Source: Primula veris (taxonomy: Eukaryota > Streptophyta > Magnoliopsida > Ericales > Primulaceae). From it: DNA of 64,000 nucleotides. The DNA is taken from assembly GCA_963682055.1 (NCBI GenBank), contig OY821740.1, forward strand, positions 12,858,814 to 12,922,813, in the 5' to 3' direction. The notes under the pieces are model-generated. The model searched no databases. It saw only the letters and a list, made by a program, of their open reading frames with translations, and was not told the origin of the DNA. Shown here in pieces: positions 38,291-49,260 of this stretch. The position numbers were made by a program, and so were the translations under genes. How positions within the stretch are numbered: the stretch's first letter is position 1; every line of letters begins with the position of its first letter.

Positions 38291-40640
38291 ATGGCAGACC
38301 CAGGTCCACATATTAAAGGCAGGTTGGGCATTTTACGACAGACCAGTCACATTTCTAATCAGACTTGGGATGCTGGAAGAGAAGCGGGTAGAGGAGATGC
38401 CAATAAGATTAGGGTTTATAATTATAGTTGGCAGATACCGACGCCGGAAAGGGTAGTTCAAAATATGATTAGGGCTGATTTTTACGGTATTCACACTATA
38501 GGTAATTATACCGTAGACCGAGGCTTGCTTACAGCCTTAGTTGATAGGTGGCGTGATGAGTCGCACACGTTCCATTTTGTTGGTGGAGAGTTGGGGATAT
38601 CTTTACAGGATGTAGAGATTATGCTTGGTCTCAGGGTTGATGGTCTTGCTGTTACCCGGTCGGAGCGGAATGACACCAAGGCGAGCAGGTTGGATATGAT
38701 AGAGAGTTTGTTGGGTGTTAGACCTGCTGACTATCAAGTCGATACAAACTGTTTGACAGTTAGACTTGATTAGATGTTACACACCTTTGGTGAATTACCC
38801 CCCAACCCTAGTGAGGAGCGTTTGCTATATCAGTCTAGGGCTGTCATGCTATTATTACTGGGGGCACATGTGTTTTCGGATAAGAGGAGTGATCAGATTC
38901 CACTATGGCCTCTGCCATTTCTGGAGGATTTTGACACATGTGCTGAGTATAGTTGGGGATCAGCTCTTCTGGCCTGGTTAGAGGCTAATCTATGCAGGTT
39001 GGTACGTTGTAAGGCAAACAGAGTAAGCGGGGCGGTGATGTTTCTGGATATGTGGGCGATTACCAGACTACTGCCGGTTAGACCATGTGAAGAGCTGCCG
39101 GAAGATATCGAGCCACCTGAGGGCTGGCCTAGGTTCCCCCTCGGTTACAGGTATGATATTATTTAGTTTTTGTATTGGATTTGTGTTTTTTTTATATTGT
39201 GTCATCTATCATTTACTTAGCTTCCGGTTATATTTATTGTTTATCGGGTTTTGTTTGTATATTACAGATGGAAGATTTGGAGGCAAACTAACCTTACGCC
39301 ATATGTCTACGGACATAATGTGGTCCACATACGTGACCAGTTTGACAATATGTCGCCTGAACAGGTAAATTTTAACTTTCGTATTATATGTAACTTACGT
39401 ATTATATGTTGTATATGTTTGCATTGGTCTTATGTTCACAGAATTTATTACTAGTATTTTTAACCCCTTGTTTATATATTCTAATTTTGCTGATTACAGA
39501 TAGTGTGGCAACCTTACGGGAATCTCAATCAGTATCCGGAATACTGCACGCGGGGCCGTTATATGTGGCATTGTTCTGTGCCTCTCATTTGTAATGAGAA
39601 GGTTGAGTTCCACCCCGCGGACAGGTTCATGAGACAGTTCGGTTTTGTTCAGCGGGTCCCTACATATATTTGGAAACCCAGAAAGGGTCACGGCAAGGAT
39701 AGAAGATATGAGATTGGGCAAAAACGCGACTGGCCTTTACTTTTTGAAGAGTTTATAACCGTGTGGAATGACCGCCACAACCGTCTTATTAACGGTGAAT
39801 TTGGCACGGGGACGTCACCGGATTACATGAGATGGTATAGAGAGAGGACCCGCATCTTCATAAACCCACCTGAACTTGCCCCGCCATCTCACGGTTTCCG
39901 GGAGCATACGGGGTTGTTCAATAAAATGGTAACAACTAATTAAAGTTCATTAATATTTGATTGTTATTTTTCTGTTTGTATATTTCAATACTTATAAATC
40001 GTTTTTTATTGGGTTTTTTTTTTTCAGAAAGCGGTATTGCGCTGCAATTTCAAATCGTTCAAACGGGCGAAAATGAAAACGGAAGTGTACGAAAGGACTT
40101 CGCTGAAATGGGAATGAATCCGTATGGGTCAGCTGATGAATAGTCGGATGAGGAGGATGACGATGACGACGACGACGACGATGGTGATGACGACCTACGT
40201 TACGACCCAAGTACTTACACTAGGGCTTCAAGTTGTCGGCGTCCCGACGAAAGAGGCAGAGGGAAGGCGAATCTAGTAGCGGCGGGCGTAGCCGGGGTAG
40301 AAGATCGACTGGAGGTCGACCCCCGAATACAGAGCAGGGTCCGGGTCCGAGTTCAAGCGGTCATGGTCGTCGTGCTTCTTTTGCTGGGTCGGAGTATGTT
40401 CAGGATGATGTTCCGTTCGATTATCATAGTCAGCATTCAACCGACAGTTGGAGTCGCAGATTAGCACTTACATCCCACGAGCGTGCTCCGTATCCAGAAT
40501 CGCAGCATCGACAGGGACGGCGTACGGAGCTAAACGAAATCGAAGAGTCTGCTGAGCCGTCATCGGATAGATTAACATCGGCGGGAAAGATGCTCCCTAC
40601 GTCCAACTTTAAATCATTTAGTCGTTACAAAAAAAAATAA
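38291..40640 (+). pseudogene. Plant mobile domain (PMD, MAIN/MAIL1-like) gene in the MULE
   Basis: PMD proteins (aminotransferase-like plant mobile domain; MAIN and MAIL1 in Arabidopsis) act in transcription and silencing control, and related copies travel in transposons. Readable exons: 38291-39150, 39268-39364, 39500-39928, then from about 40028. The first three join with consistent phases. Landmarks are HIKGRLGILRQTSHISNQTW, the FHFVGGELGISLQDVEIMLGLRVDG core, and RFPLGYRW across intron 1. The last exon encodes an acidic Asp run followed by a basic Ser/Arg-rich tail ending FKSFSRYKKK. Breaks: TAG at 38771-38773, a phase mismatch entering the last exon, TAG at 40141-40143 and a frameshift near 40230. 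Apart from these the protein is well preserved. Confidence 0.85.
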
Positions 40641-40823
40641 ATGCACATTTGTGTTTTTTGTAAATGTTTTTTGTATTTGATTTCTATGTTTGATTTGTAA
40701 GTTTTATTCTTAGCTGAGTTGTAATATTATAAATTCGTAAGTTTAATTTGATTCGTATGTTTGATTTGTATGTTTGTAAAAAATTCTGTATTTTAATTGA
40801 TAAGACCAATATTGAGTTTTTAC

Positions 40824-41072
40824 AAACCCTAAACCCTAAACCCTAAACCCAAAATTACAAACCCTAAACCCTAAATTACAAACCCTAATTTACAAACCCT
40901 AAACCCTAAATTACAAACCCTAAACCCTAAATTACGAACCCTAAATTACAAACCCTAAATCATAAAAACTAAATCCTAAACCCTAAACCCTAAATTACAA
41001 ACCCTAAACCCTAAATTACAAACCCTAAACCCTAAACCCTAAATCCTAAACCCTAAACCCCTAAACCCTAAA
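40824..41072. repeat. Interstitial telomere-type repeat (CCCTAAA)n, degenerate
   Basis: About 250 bp of CCCTAAA, the complement of the plant telomere unit TTTAGGG, interrupted by CCCTAAATTACAAA units. It lies between the PMD and transposase genes inside the MULE. The regular admixture of ACAAA suggests a degenerate internal array rather than a captured pure telomere. Confidence 0.92.
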
Positions 41073-41084
41073 TATTCTGAAATA

Positions 41085-41670
41085 TACATACAAACCGTAC
41101 ATTTAATGTACGGTTTGTACAGATTTCATACAAACCGTACATTAAATGTACGGTTTGCAAGTATTTTTTGCAAACCGTAAAATAAATGTACGGTTTGTAC
41201 CCCTGATTTAAGCAGCGTCATTTTACGAAGTACTTTTTGCACTGAATCACCGTTAATAACGTAAAAAAAAAAAAACTACAAACCGTAAAAATAATCTACG
41301 GTTTGTAGTGTAAATGGCATTGGATACCATATCTATCAAAATAATTCCGACAAGACCTTATCACTTTTGAATTATTATGATTTGACAACCCTATCCGAAA
41401 ATGACTACTCAATGCATTTTTAAAGTTTGGAAATGACTACATAAAAAAAAACACTACAAACCGTAAAAGTAATCTACGGTTTGTAGTGTAAATGACATTG
41501 GATACCATATCTATCATAATAATTCCGACAACACCTTATCACTTTTGAATTATTATGATTTGACAACCCTATCCGAAAATGACTACTCAATGCATTATTA
41601 AAGTTTGGAAATGACTACACCAAAAAAAAACACTACAAACCGTAAAAGTAATCTACGGTTTGTAGTGTAA
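41085..41670. repeat. Palindrome array with three 178-bp tandem units
   Basis: 41090-41200 contains palindromes ACAAACCGTACATT-AATGTACGGTTTGT and variants. From about 41275, 41454 and 41632 a unit begins with the hairpin CTACAAACCGTAAAA...TCTACGGTTTGTAG; the first two continue for about 178 bp of near-identical sequence, and the third is just the hairpin before the transposase leader. The core CTACGGTTTG is the one used in the element ends, so these may be extra transposase-binding sites or a buried terminus. Confidence 0.85.
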
Positions 41671-41803
41671 ATTAACACAATAAATATGGCTCAATTTTGC
41701 CAATTCTAACAAACCCTAAAATCAAACACAAACACATTTCAGAAATCTCTAAAAAAATACTCATTTCTCCCCAAAATTTTTTATAAACAAACACTTTTCG
41801 AAA

Positions 41804-44503
41804 ATGAATTACAACTATGGTTATGACAACAACCAATGGAATAACAACAATGCGAATTCATCCAGTGGCTCAAACGATGAGCTAACTGATTATTCAGAGC
41901 ACTTTGAAGTTGATGAATTGACTTGGTAAACAAGGGATGAAATGCTTGCTAATCTTGCTGATGTGGCTGGAAATTGGGATTTCATTCTTACGATTCGTAG
42001 GTCTGGAGGGGGTGATGGGAGCAGAACACCGTATGTTGATATTGTGTGTGATAAATCGGGGGTTTACGAAAAAAAGAAACCATCTTCCGTAAATTCAGGT
42101 ACAAAGAAAAAAGATTGTCCATTTTTCATTAAAGGTTACGTAGTTAATGGTGAATGGATGTGTCACGTAGAAAATGGACAACATAACCACCCACCTCCAA
42201 CTTACCTCCAAGGGCAAGCACGACGTGCTCGTTTAATCCAAAATGAAAAAGAAATTGTTAAAACTTTAAGGCAAAGTAGTTTTAAAGTTGGTGCAATATT
42301 AGAGGCCATAAAAAATCGAAATCCTGACAATGTATCAAACACTAAAACGATACATAATTTTTTGGTTGGACTGAAATTTAAAGAACGAGATGGTAGAAAC
42401 CCGATACAGGAACTGTTTAATTTGTTGGATAGCCATCGCTACACATTCTACTATAATATGAACCCATCAACCCATTGCCTTGAGAACTTGTTTTTTGCAC
42501 ACCCCGATTCTATAAGGATGTTCAAAGCTTTTCCTGATGTCTTGTTAATGGATTGTACATATACAACAAACCGTTTTAATATGTCATTTCTAGAAGTCGT
42601 AGGAATGACATCAACGAACCAAACATATTGTTTAGGTTTTGTTTTCATGAGTGACGAGACAAAGGAAAGTTATATATGAGCATTGGAAAAATTTAAAGTT
42701 ACATTGGAGGGGTGTATATTACTTAGGGTGTTTGTAACCGACAGGGAAATGGCCTTATCAAATGCTTTATCCGTTGTTTTTCCCGATTCTCATAATATTT
42801 TGTGCACTTTTCATATTGCAAAAAATGTTTTGAAAAACTGCCGTAAAAAGATCCCTGATGAGGAGTGGCAAACGTTTCTAGATGATTGGGGTTTATTGGT
42901 TGATTCTGAGTCGATAGAGGAGTACAATCATAATCGAACTTATTTCAATTCCACTTACAAATCGTACCCTGCTGTGATTAAGTATGTAGACAAGCTTTTA
43001 AATGATTATGCTGAAAAGTTTGTTACATGCTATACCAACCATACAACACATCTAGGTAACAGAACTAGCAATCGAGCCGAATAACAACATGCTAAGTTGA
43101 AAAGATCCCTTTCCACAAATATTGGCACGCTTGAAACTGTTTGGGTAGAGGTGAATAGAATTCTAGAAAAACAGTCTGAGGATATTAAGATGAAGTTGGA
43201 TAAATGCAAGTCTTATTTTCCACATTCTGAACGAACACCTCTATTTATAAATCTTAGGTCATATATCACACACTATGCCTTTGATTTATTATTTCAAGAA
43301 CACAAAAAATGTAGTGGCTAGGCTGATGAGAATTGTTCTTGCGGTTTCAAATTGTCTCACGGTTTACCTTGTCATCATATTATGAGTGAACATATTTTAT
43401 TCGGGAAGCCTCTTCCTCTAGAATATATTCATCCATTCTGGAAAAAATTAGACGTAATTGATGATAATGGGAACACCGATGATTATGGGGTAGAGGGTGA
43501 TCTAGAAGAGTTTAAAAGTGTTTATGCTAGCAAAATTAATGTTGAAAAACGGCGTATGAAAACACAACTCCGAGAGATAACCGTACCAGCCAGAACATCC
43601 ATCAGTGACCCCGAAGTGAGAGTAAATAGGGGGAGACCTACAAAAGGAGACAAATCTAGTAAGAGAGATAAGTCGGGATGGGAGTATGTGGAGGAACAGA
43701 GTGCTGGTGCTAGTAGGGACAAGGGCAAAGGTAAGGCGGATGAAACACCGGAGGTAAGGGTAAACCCAACTAGGAGGCCGCGAAACCAGAACCCTAAACC
43801 CACCCCCAATAGGCCAACCTTCCTGTACAGTGACCAAATATGGGTCATGTTACATAGTTACATCGAAACGGTTTATGATGTGCGTGGGGATGGTAACTGT
43901 GGGTTCCGGGTACTTGCAAATGCGACGGGTAAACAGCATGGGGAAGATGATTGGTATGCGGTAAGATGTGAGTTGTTTCAAGAGCTGCAGCAAATGAAAG
44001 GTGTTTATTATGAGCTGTTTGAGAATCTTGGCTTTGAATCTTACCGGTATGATTATATTTTATCAAGTTTAAATTTTTATCATGCTACAAATCCCGCACC
44101 TTCTGACAAATGGATGAGATTTCCGTCTTATGGGTTTTTAATTGCTTCTCATTACAATATTCCAATTGTATTGTTGTCCTTATGGCAAAATAATGATGGA
44201 GGGGTAAACGTGTGGAACATTACTTTTTTACCTCTTTATACTGGTCCGCCTCGGGGAACGACATATTACATCCCGACTGTAATGGTGTTCGTCAACAGTT
44301 GTCACTATGCTCAGGTTATTCCTAAAGAAGAAGGGATCTTCCCAATGCCAGAAATTATAGCACGGTGTGAACAAACACGCACTGAGGCAGCTGCGCCATG
44401 GAAGAAACTTTTTCGACCAAATTTCAAGTTATATATGGCGCTGGAAAAGCAATCGGGAAAGCAAAAAGCAAATGAAGAAGAAGCTATAGAACTAAGTCCA
44501 TAA
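41804..44503 (+). pseudogene. MULE (FAR1/MuDR-type) transposase fused to an OTU cysteine protease
   Basis: One frame runs 2,700 bases from ATG 41804 to TAA 44501-44503 without intron or frameshift, interrupted by four stops: TAA 41927, TGA 42677, TAA 43082 and TAG 43319. Order: an Asn-rich start, a FAR1/WRKY-GCM1-like zinc region (CPFFIKGY...WMCHVENGQHNH), then the DDE core with the first Asp in LLMDCTYTTN (codon 42551), the second in VTDREMAL (42740) and a probable Glu in NRAE (43079). A CxH motif (CTFH) lies inside the core. A SWIM zinc finger (CSCGF...LPCHH, about 43334-43378) and a basic linker follow. Last is an OTU domain: GDGNCGFR with Cys codon 43898 and a candidate His in SCHYAQV (44303). 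OTU proteases remove ubiquitin; their role in transposition is unknown. Confidence 0.87.
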
Positions 44504-45059
44504 TCAGTTTTTTATTTTTAATTTTATGTAAATTACTATTTTTTTCAAGTTGTTGTAAATTTATATGATGTAAACAAATGTTTAATAAATTTGTTTTATG
44601 AAATTTAGTTCATGTTTGCATATTGAGTTAATTTCTTTTATAAAATTTATATAATTTATGATTGTTTCATTCAAGAAAATTGTCGATTGACACCAAATTG
44701 ACGACTTAGTTAATGTTTCATATTGCATTATATAAATGTTAAAAACAAACAAAAAAACTTCACAAAAATTGACGATTTAGTTAATGATTCAATAAATATC
44801 AACTTATACACTTGACAAAAATATAACATGAACCAAAAACATAAAATTTATCAAATCAACTTTTTTTGTGTAAATTTGTGTAAATTTTGTGTTTATTTTG
44901 AGAGTTTGATAGAATATTGGTAATTTATTTTATGTAAAATTTTAAAAGTAAGGCATTTAGTTTTTTTATTAAAAAAAATCATATTTAATTTGAAAAAAAT
45001 ATTCAGTATTTTAATTTTAATTATTAGAATTTTAATTTTAATTTTTAATGTGCTAATTC

Positions 45060-45170
45060 TGAAAAATGCTGCAGACCGTAGATTTAATCTACGATTTACG
45101 GTGAATTGTAGATTGTAGATTTAATCTACGATATGTGCGTTTTTAAAAAAAAATTAAAGTTAAAAAATCC
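45060..45170 (+). repeat. Right terminal region of the MULE
   Basis: Two palindromes around CGTAGATTTAATCTACG (45077-45095 and 45114-45131) precede GTGCGTTTTT. In reverse complement it aligns with 36859-36935. An A-rich tail to 45170 also resembles the outer ends of the fold-back at 2131, so the true end may be there. Confidence 0.75.
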
Positions 45171-46074
45171 AACCTCATAGATGTATTGCACTTTATGACC
45201 TTACCGACTTAAACGTATTACAGTAATACTATAAAATAAAGGAATCAAATGTGCACAAAAGCCATATGTGGTGGCAGTTGGGCAACGTGAGCTATATAGT
45301 CAAGGTATGCTTATAGTCCCTTTCATCAACCCATTCCATAAACAAAAATATGTGCATTTAATCCCTATTTCCATTTTTGTTCTATTCACAATTCTACTAT
45401 ATAATTTATATTACGTATTAGTAATCAACTTAATTCTGTTGCGTCACCTAATCTATAGTTAGTCAACATTCAACTAAAATGTATCATGAATGTTAATCTC
45501 AACTCTCTAGAGCAGCTTATTTATTGATATTTCAATTAAAAAAAATATCATAACCCTAGAACGATAGTAAATTAAATATAAAATTTTTAAAAAATTACGA
45601 ATTATGTAACTCAACAATACGTCTCAATATAATAAAATATGTAATATGTGTAGAATATATCGTAAAGTTTATAAACCCACATAAAAAAGTCTAAAATTTT
45701 AAAATTTAAACAAAAATATATAAGAAAACACAAAATAGAATAAAAATTATGTGATAAAATATTTGTATTCTATTTGCAACGGCATCTTTCAATTCAATGA
45801 CTCCGTTGACTCTTAAAGTACAGTAGTAAACTAAAGTTACTAAACTCAACCCACTCTCCCCTCACGTTTACTGTCACAAAAAAAGAACAGAAAAAAAACA
45901 AAAATAACAGTTTAACATAAGAAGAAGACGAATTACAGCTCAGAAGATAAGTAGATAGAGAAAGAGTAGTGTTTATAGCAGCTGCCTGTAACACACACAC
46001 ACTCATCACTTTCTCTCTCTCTATATATCTATATCTATACATATAATATAATTATACATTTTATTTTGTATTCA
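45171..46074 (+). other. Intergenic and promoter/leader of the receptor-like kinase gene
   Basis: AT-rich sequence ending in a CT-rich leader (about 46009-46030, TTTCTCTCTCTCTATATATC) before the kinase ATG. A single TATA box could not be chosen among several AT-rich candidates. Confidence 0.45.
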
Positions 46075-47979
46075 ATGCCTTCAAGGTCACTACCATACTC
46101 CCCACCGCCAGACCCACCCAAACACCACCGCCACGTCAGCATTCTTCTCTTTCCCATCCTTGGTGGAACCCTAACCCTAATCCTCCTCGTCTCCCTTACC
46201 GCCCTCCTCTACCGCAAGCTCTCCAGAAACCGCACCGCCCCAGCAGATCTCAACAATCCTTCTCCTCATGAGTTCCCTTACTCCGTCCTCCGCCGTGCCA
46301 CGTCATCTTTCTCTACCTCTAACCGCATCGGCCAGGGCGGGTTTGGGTCCGTCTTTAGAGGGACGTTGCCTTCCGGCCAGGTCGTGGCGATCAAGGTGAT
46401 GGATCCCTCCGGATCCATCCAGGGCGAGCAGGAGTTTCATAACGAGCTCCTGCTTGCCTCCAAGATCGACGCCGCGGACCATGCCGTGTCCATCCTCGGG
46501 TTCAGCTCTTCCTGCGACGAGCCTTCGGCTCGTCACAAGAAGAGACTTATGCTCGTATACGAATACATGCCTAATGGGAGCCTCCAGGACGCTCTGCTAG
46601 ATCAGAAGCGTCCGGAGCTTATGGTTTGGAAAAAGAGGTTCAGGATTGCTATTGATGTTGCGAAGGGGATCGAGTACCTTCATTGCTCTTGTAGTCCGGC
46701 TATTGTACATGGGGATGTTAAGCCTTCAAATGTGTTGCTTGATGAGGGGTTTAATGCGAAGATCGCGGATTTTGGTTTGGCTAGGTTGCTTGACGAGTGT
46801 GTTATCGATGAAGGTGATGTTGAGGGGGGAAATCGAGGGAAGAGGAGGGAGGGGGCGGAGGTTGGGGATGATAACGGGTCGATTCTTGAAGAAACGGAGA
46901 GTGTTATGACCGAGGATGTGGTGTTGAATGTGGATTTGTCGCCTGAGGTGGTGTTTTCACCGGAAATGGGGGGAACCGAGGCGTCTCCTTCAGAGGGATT
47001 GGAGAAAGGGAGTGTGTCCGAGTCGTGTTTCGATAAAGCCAGCGTTGATAGTAGTGTTAGAAAGGGTGGTATTGGGAAGAAAAAGGGCGGAGCGGGGAGA
47101 GATTGGTGGTGGAAACAAGATAATAGAGGGGTTGGGTCCGAGCCGGGTAGTGTGAAAGACTATGTGATGGAGTGGATCGGGAGTGAGATAAAAAAGGAGA
47201 GACCGAAAGGCGGCTTGGTTGAGGAGGGTGGCATTGTAAAACTGAAGCAAAATAAGCATAAGAAAACCCGAAAGCCTAGAGAATGGTGGAAAGAAGAGTT
47301 TTGTGACGAGCTGGCAAAAAAGAGTAAGAAGAAAAGGGGGGCTAATGGCGGTGAAATGTGGTGGCAAAGGGATGAGGATTTCACACCTGAGAAGAAGAAG
47401 AGGAAGAGCAGAGGCGGTAGTAGGGGGAGTATGGATTGGTGGTTAGATGGTTTCAGCGGTGAATTTATTAAAAGTGGTCGGAGAAATAGCCAAGAATGGC
47501 CGAGTGGTGACATACCGAAAAGTGGGGGTATTAGTAGTACACCTAGTATGAGAGGAACTATGTGTTACATTGCCCCCGAGTGCGGTGGCACTGGGCAATT
47601 CTCTGAAAAATGCGATGTTTATAGTTTTGGTGTTTTGTTATTAGTTTTAGTATCTGGGCGGAGGCCGTTACAAGTGACGGCCTCGCCAATGTCCGAATTT
47701 GAAAGGGCGAATCTAATTTCTTGGGCTAGACAGCTTGCTCGAAATGGGAAGCTTTTGGATCTCGTTGATACGAATGTACAGTTATTAGATACGGAACAAG
47801 CAATGCTATGTATTACAATTGCGTTGTTGTGCTTGCAAAGAGTGCCCTGCAAGCGTCCCACGATGAGAGAGATTGTGGGGATGCTCTCGGGTGAGGGCGA
47901 GCCACCTCATTTGCCGTTTGAGTTTTCCCCTTCGCCCCCGTCTAATTTTCCTTATAAGTCTCGTAAAAAGGCTAGGTGA
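46075..47979 (+). CDS. Receptor-like serine/threonine kinase (At4g25390/At2g45590-like), intronless
   Basis: 634 residues from the ATG at 46075 (the upstream in-frame TTG is not a likely start). No large ectodomain: a Pro/His-rich N-terminus precedes one membrane segment (about 22-46), so the kinase faces the cytoplasm. Kinase motifs are the Gly loop GQGGFGSVF (86-94), ATP-binding Lys107 in AIKVMD, the catalytic loop HGDVKPSNVLL (Asp214; HGD instead of HRD, a non-RD kinase), DFG at 232-234 and APE at 500-502. Between DFG and APE there are about 265 residues rather than the usual 20-35. This insert is acidic, then Lys-rich, with repeated double-Trp motifs (RDWWWK, REWWKEE, EMWWQRDED, MDWWLDGF); similar inserts mark this subfamily. 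The coding sequence is GC-richer than its surroundings. No defect was seen; ligand and pathway unknown. Confidence 0.92.
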   Translation: MPSRSLPYSPPPDPPKHHRHVSILLFPILGGTLTLILLVSLTALLYRKLSRNRTAPADLNNPSPHEFPYSVLRRATSSFSTSNRIGQGGFGSVFRGTLPSGQVVAIKVMDPSGSIQGEQEFHNELLLASKIDAADHAVSILGFSSSCDEPSARHKKRLMLVYEYMPNGSLQDALLDQKRPELMVWKKRFRIAIDVAKGIEYLHCSCSPAIVHGDVKPSNVLLDEGFNAKIADFGLARLLDECVIDEGDVEGGNRGKRREGAEVGDDNGSILEETESVMTEDVVLNVDLSPEVVFSPEMGGTEASPSEGLEKGSVSESCFDKASVDSSVRKGGIGKKKGGAGRDWWWKQDNRGVGSEPGSVKDYVMEWIGSEIKKERPKGGLVEEGGIVKLKQNKHKKTRKPREWWKEEFCDELAKKSKKKRGANGGEMWWQRDEDFTPEKKKRKSRGGSRGSMDWWLDGFSGEFIKSGRRNSQEWPSGDIPKSGGISSTPSMRGTMCYIAPECGGTGQFSEKCDVYSFGVLLLVLVSGRRPLQVTASPMSEFERANLISWARQLARNGKLLDLVDTNVQLLDTEQAMLCITIALLCLQRVPCKRPTMREIVGMLSGEGEPPHLPFEFSPSPPSNFPYKSRKKAR

Positions 47980-49260
47980 TATCACCAGTGTAAACTGTTG
48001 TATTAATTATCTATTTTCCCGAATCCTTGAAAAGAAAAGTAGTAACTGTTAGTAAGTTCTTTTACTTATTTCAGTGCCATCTTACCTGATTGTTTGTAAT
48101 GATGTACTGTATGTTTATAGTGGCATCTTTAATTTCAGTTACCATCATTTTTGGCACAAACTTTGGGCAATCCAATGCATGATTATAATTATATCTATAT
48201 GAGTGTATGTGCGTGGGTAGATCATAATTGTTGCTTGTTCTTTTAGTAGTTGAGGCATGGATAAAGTCCAAGTATAATTTCTAATTTTCTATTTGTTTCG
48301 TATTCCTTCATGAGCAGAATTAGATATTGGGTAAACTATATCATTTACTTTACTTATGGATTCTTGCTTTATTTGAGCATATAGTAGAATGAATATTTGC
48401 CTAACTTGGTAAACCATCATTAATTTTAGTCATTTGACTTTACAGACACTGCCAACAATTTCTTTTCCCGGTGGCATCTTTTTTCATTTCAATGATCGTG
48501 ATTATTGAACAAACTTCGGGCATCAAATGCGTGATAATATCACTAACTACATGATTATTTGTGTATGTGTGTATTTATGCCAGCTTAATCATCTTATTAT
48601 GTGGATAACACCCTTGACCTTTAATTCTGAGCTTGCTCTTTTTTGCCTTCTTGTTCTAAAGGGGACGGGGACCCAAGTTTGATTTTTCTTTTCAATTTGT
48701 CTCCTATCATTCAAAAGCAGAACGAGATATATGATGAACTAGCACTGATTTTAGTGTAGCTCATAGGATCTGGCTTTATTTGACAAGACTTTTACGTAAT
48801 CAGTACATCCTTTAAAATTGATGCTAAATTTAACTAAATTAATTTTCAAGAAAAAGAGCCTGCTGAAGTATCTTGGAACAAGGGTATTTGTAGCATGTTT
48901 AGCTATACGATGGCAATATATGTAAGATCAATTAACTGGGTCGTCTTCCTTAGCTGCTGACCGGAAAAAAAATGTCTTTGTAGGCTTCTAGCTTCTTTAG
49001 GCCAATGCTTAGCTATCCTTTCGTTGCAATACATAAACTGCATACATTAACTAAACATATTGAGATGATGACGTTTTTCAACTTTCTGTACGCTTTTTTA
49101 AAAAAAAATTGTATACGCATGATTTGTTTATTCACTTTTTCTGTTTTTACTTTCCTAATATAAATCAAAAGCAAAATGGATATTGCCAAAGCATTGTTCA
49201 AGTTTTCCCCAAGTAAAAGAAGCCGTTACCTGCGGTTGCCTAGTATTTGTTTTGTGTATC
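47980..49260. other. Kinase 3' UTR and intergenic sequence
   Basis: No further gene is supported. Partial self-similarity exists between 48080-48200 and 48470-48560 (both have GGCATCTTT...TTTCA then TCAATGCATGAT-like words), which may be an old duplication. Confidence 0.4.

Larger units (their letters stand above)
36859..45170 (+). mobile_element. Large Mutator-like element (MULE) carrying a PMD gene and a transposase-OTU gene
   Basis: The ends are inverted relatives of each other: left AAAAACGCTGTAACCGTAG and right (complement) AAAAACGCACATATCGTAG, both continuing ATTAAATCTAC and a second copy of the palindrome, then GGTCTG(C/T). Inside lie, in order, three direct repeats, a minisatellite, a PMD gene, telomere-like repeats, a palindrome array and the transposase-OTU gene, both genes on the plus strand. 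About 8.3 kb. The right TIR may extend to 45170. I could not find a 9-11 bp target duplication. It could be two fused elements, because TIR-like palindromes also occur between the two genes. Both genes are disrupted, so this copy is probably not autonomous now. Confidence 0.8.

Noticed and set aside
43502..43848. Two minus-strand open frames of 108-111 codons
   Set aside because: They are antisense to the basic linker and OTU start of the transposase-OTU gene and have no recognisable domain.
46990..47513. Minus-strand open frames of 117-125 codons
   Set aside because: They lie antisense inside the kinase insert, whose plus-strand reading is clearly the real gene.
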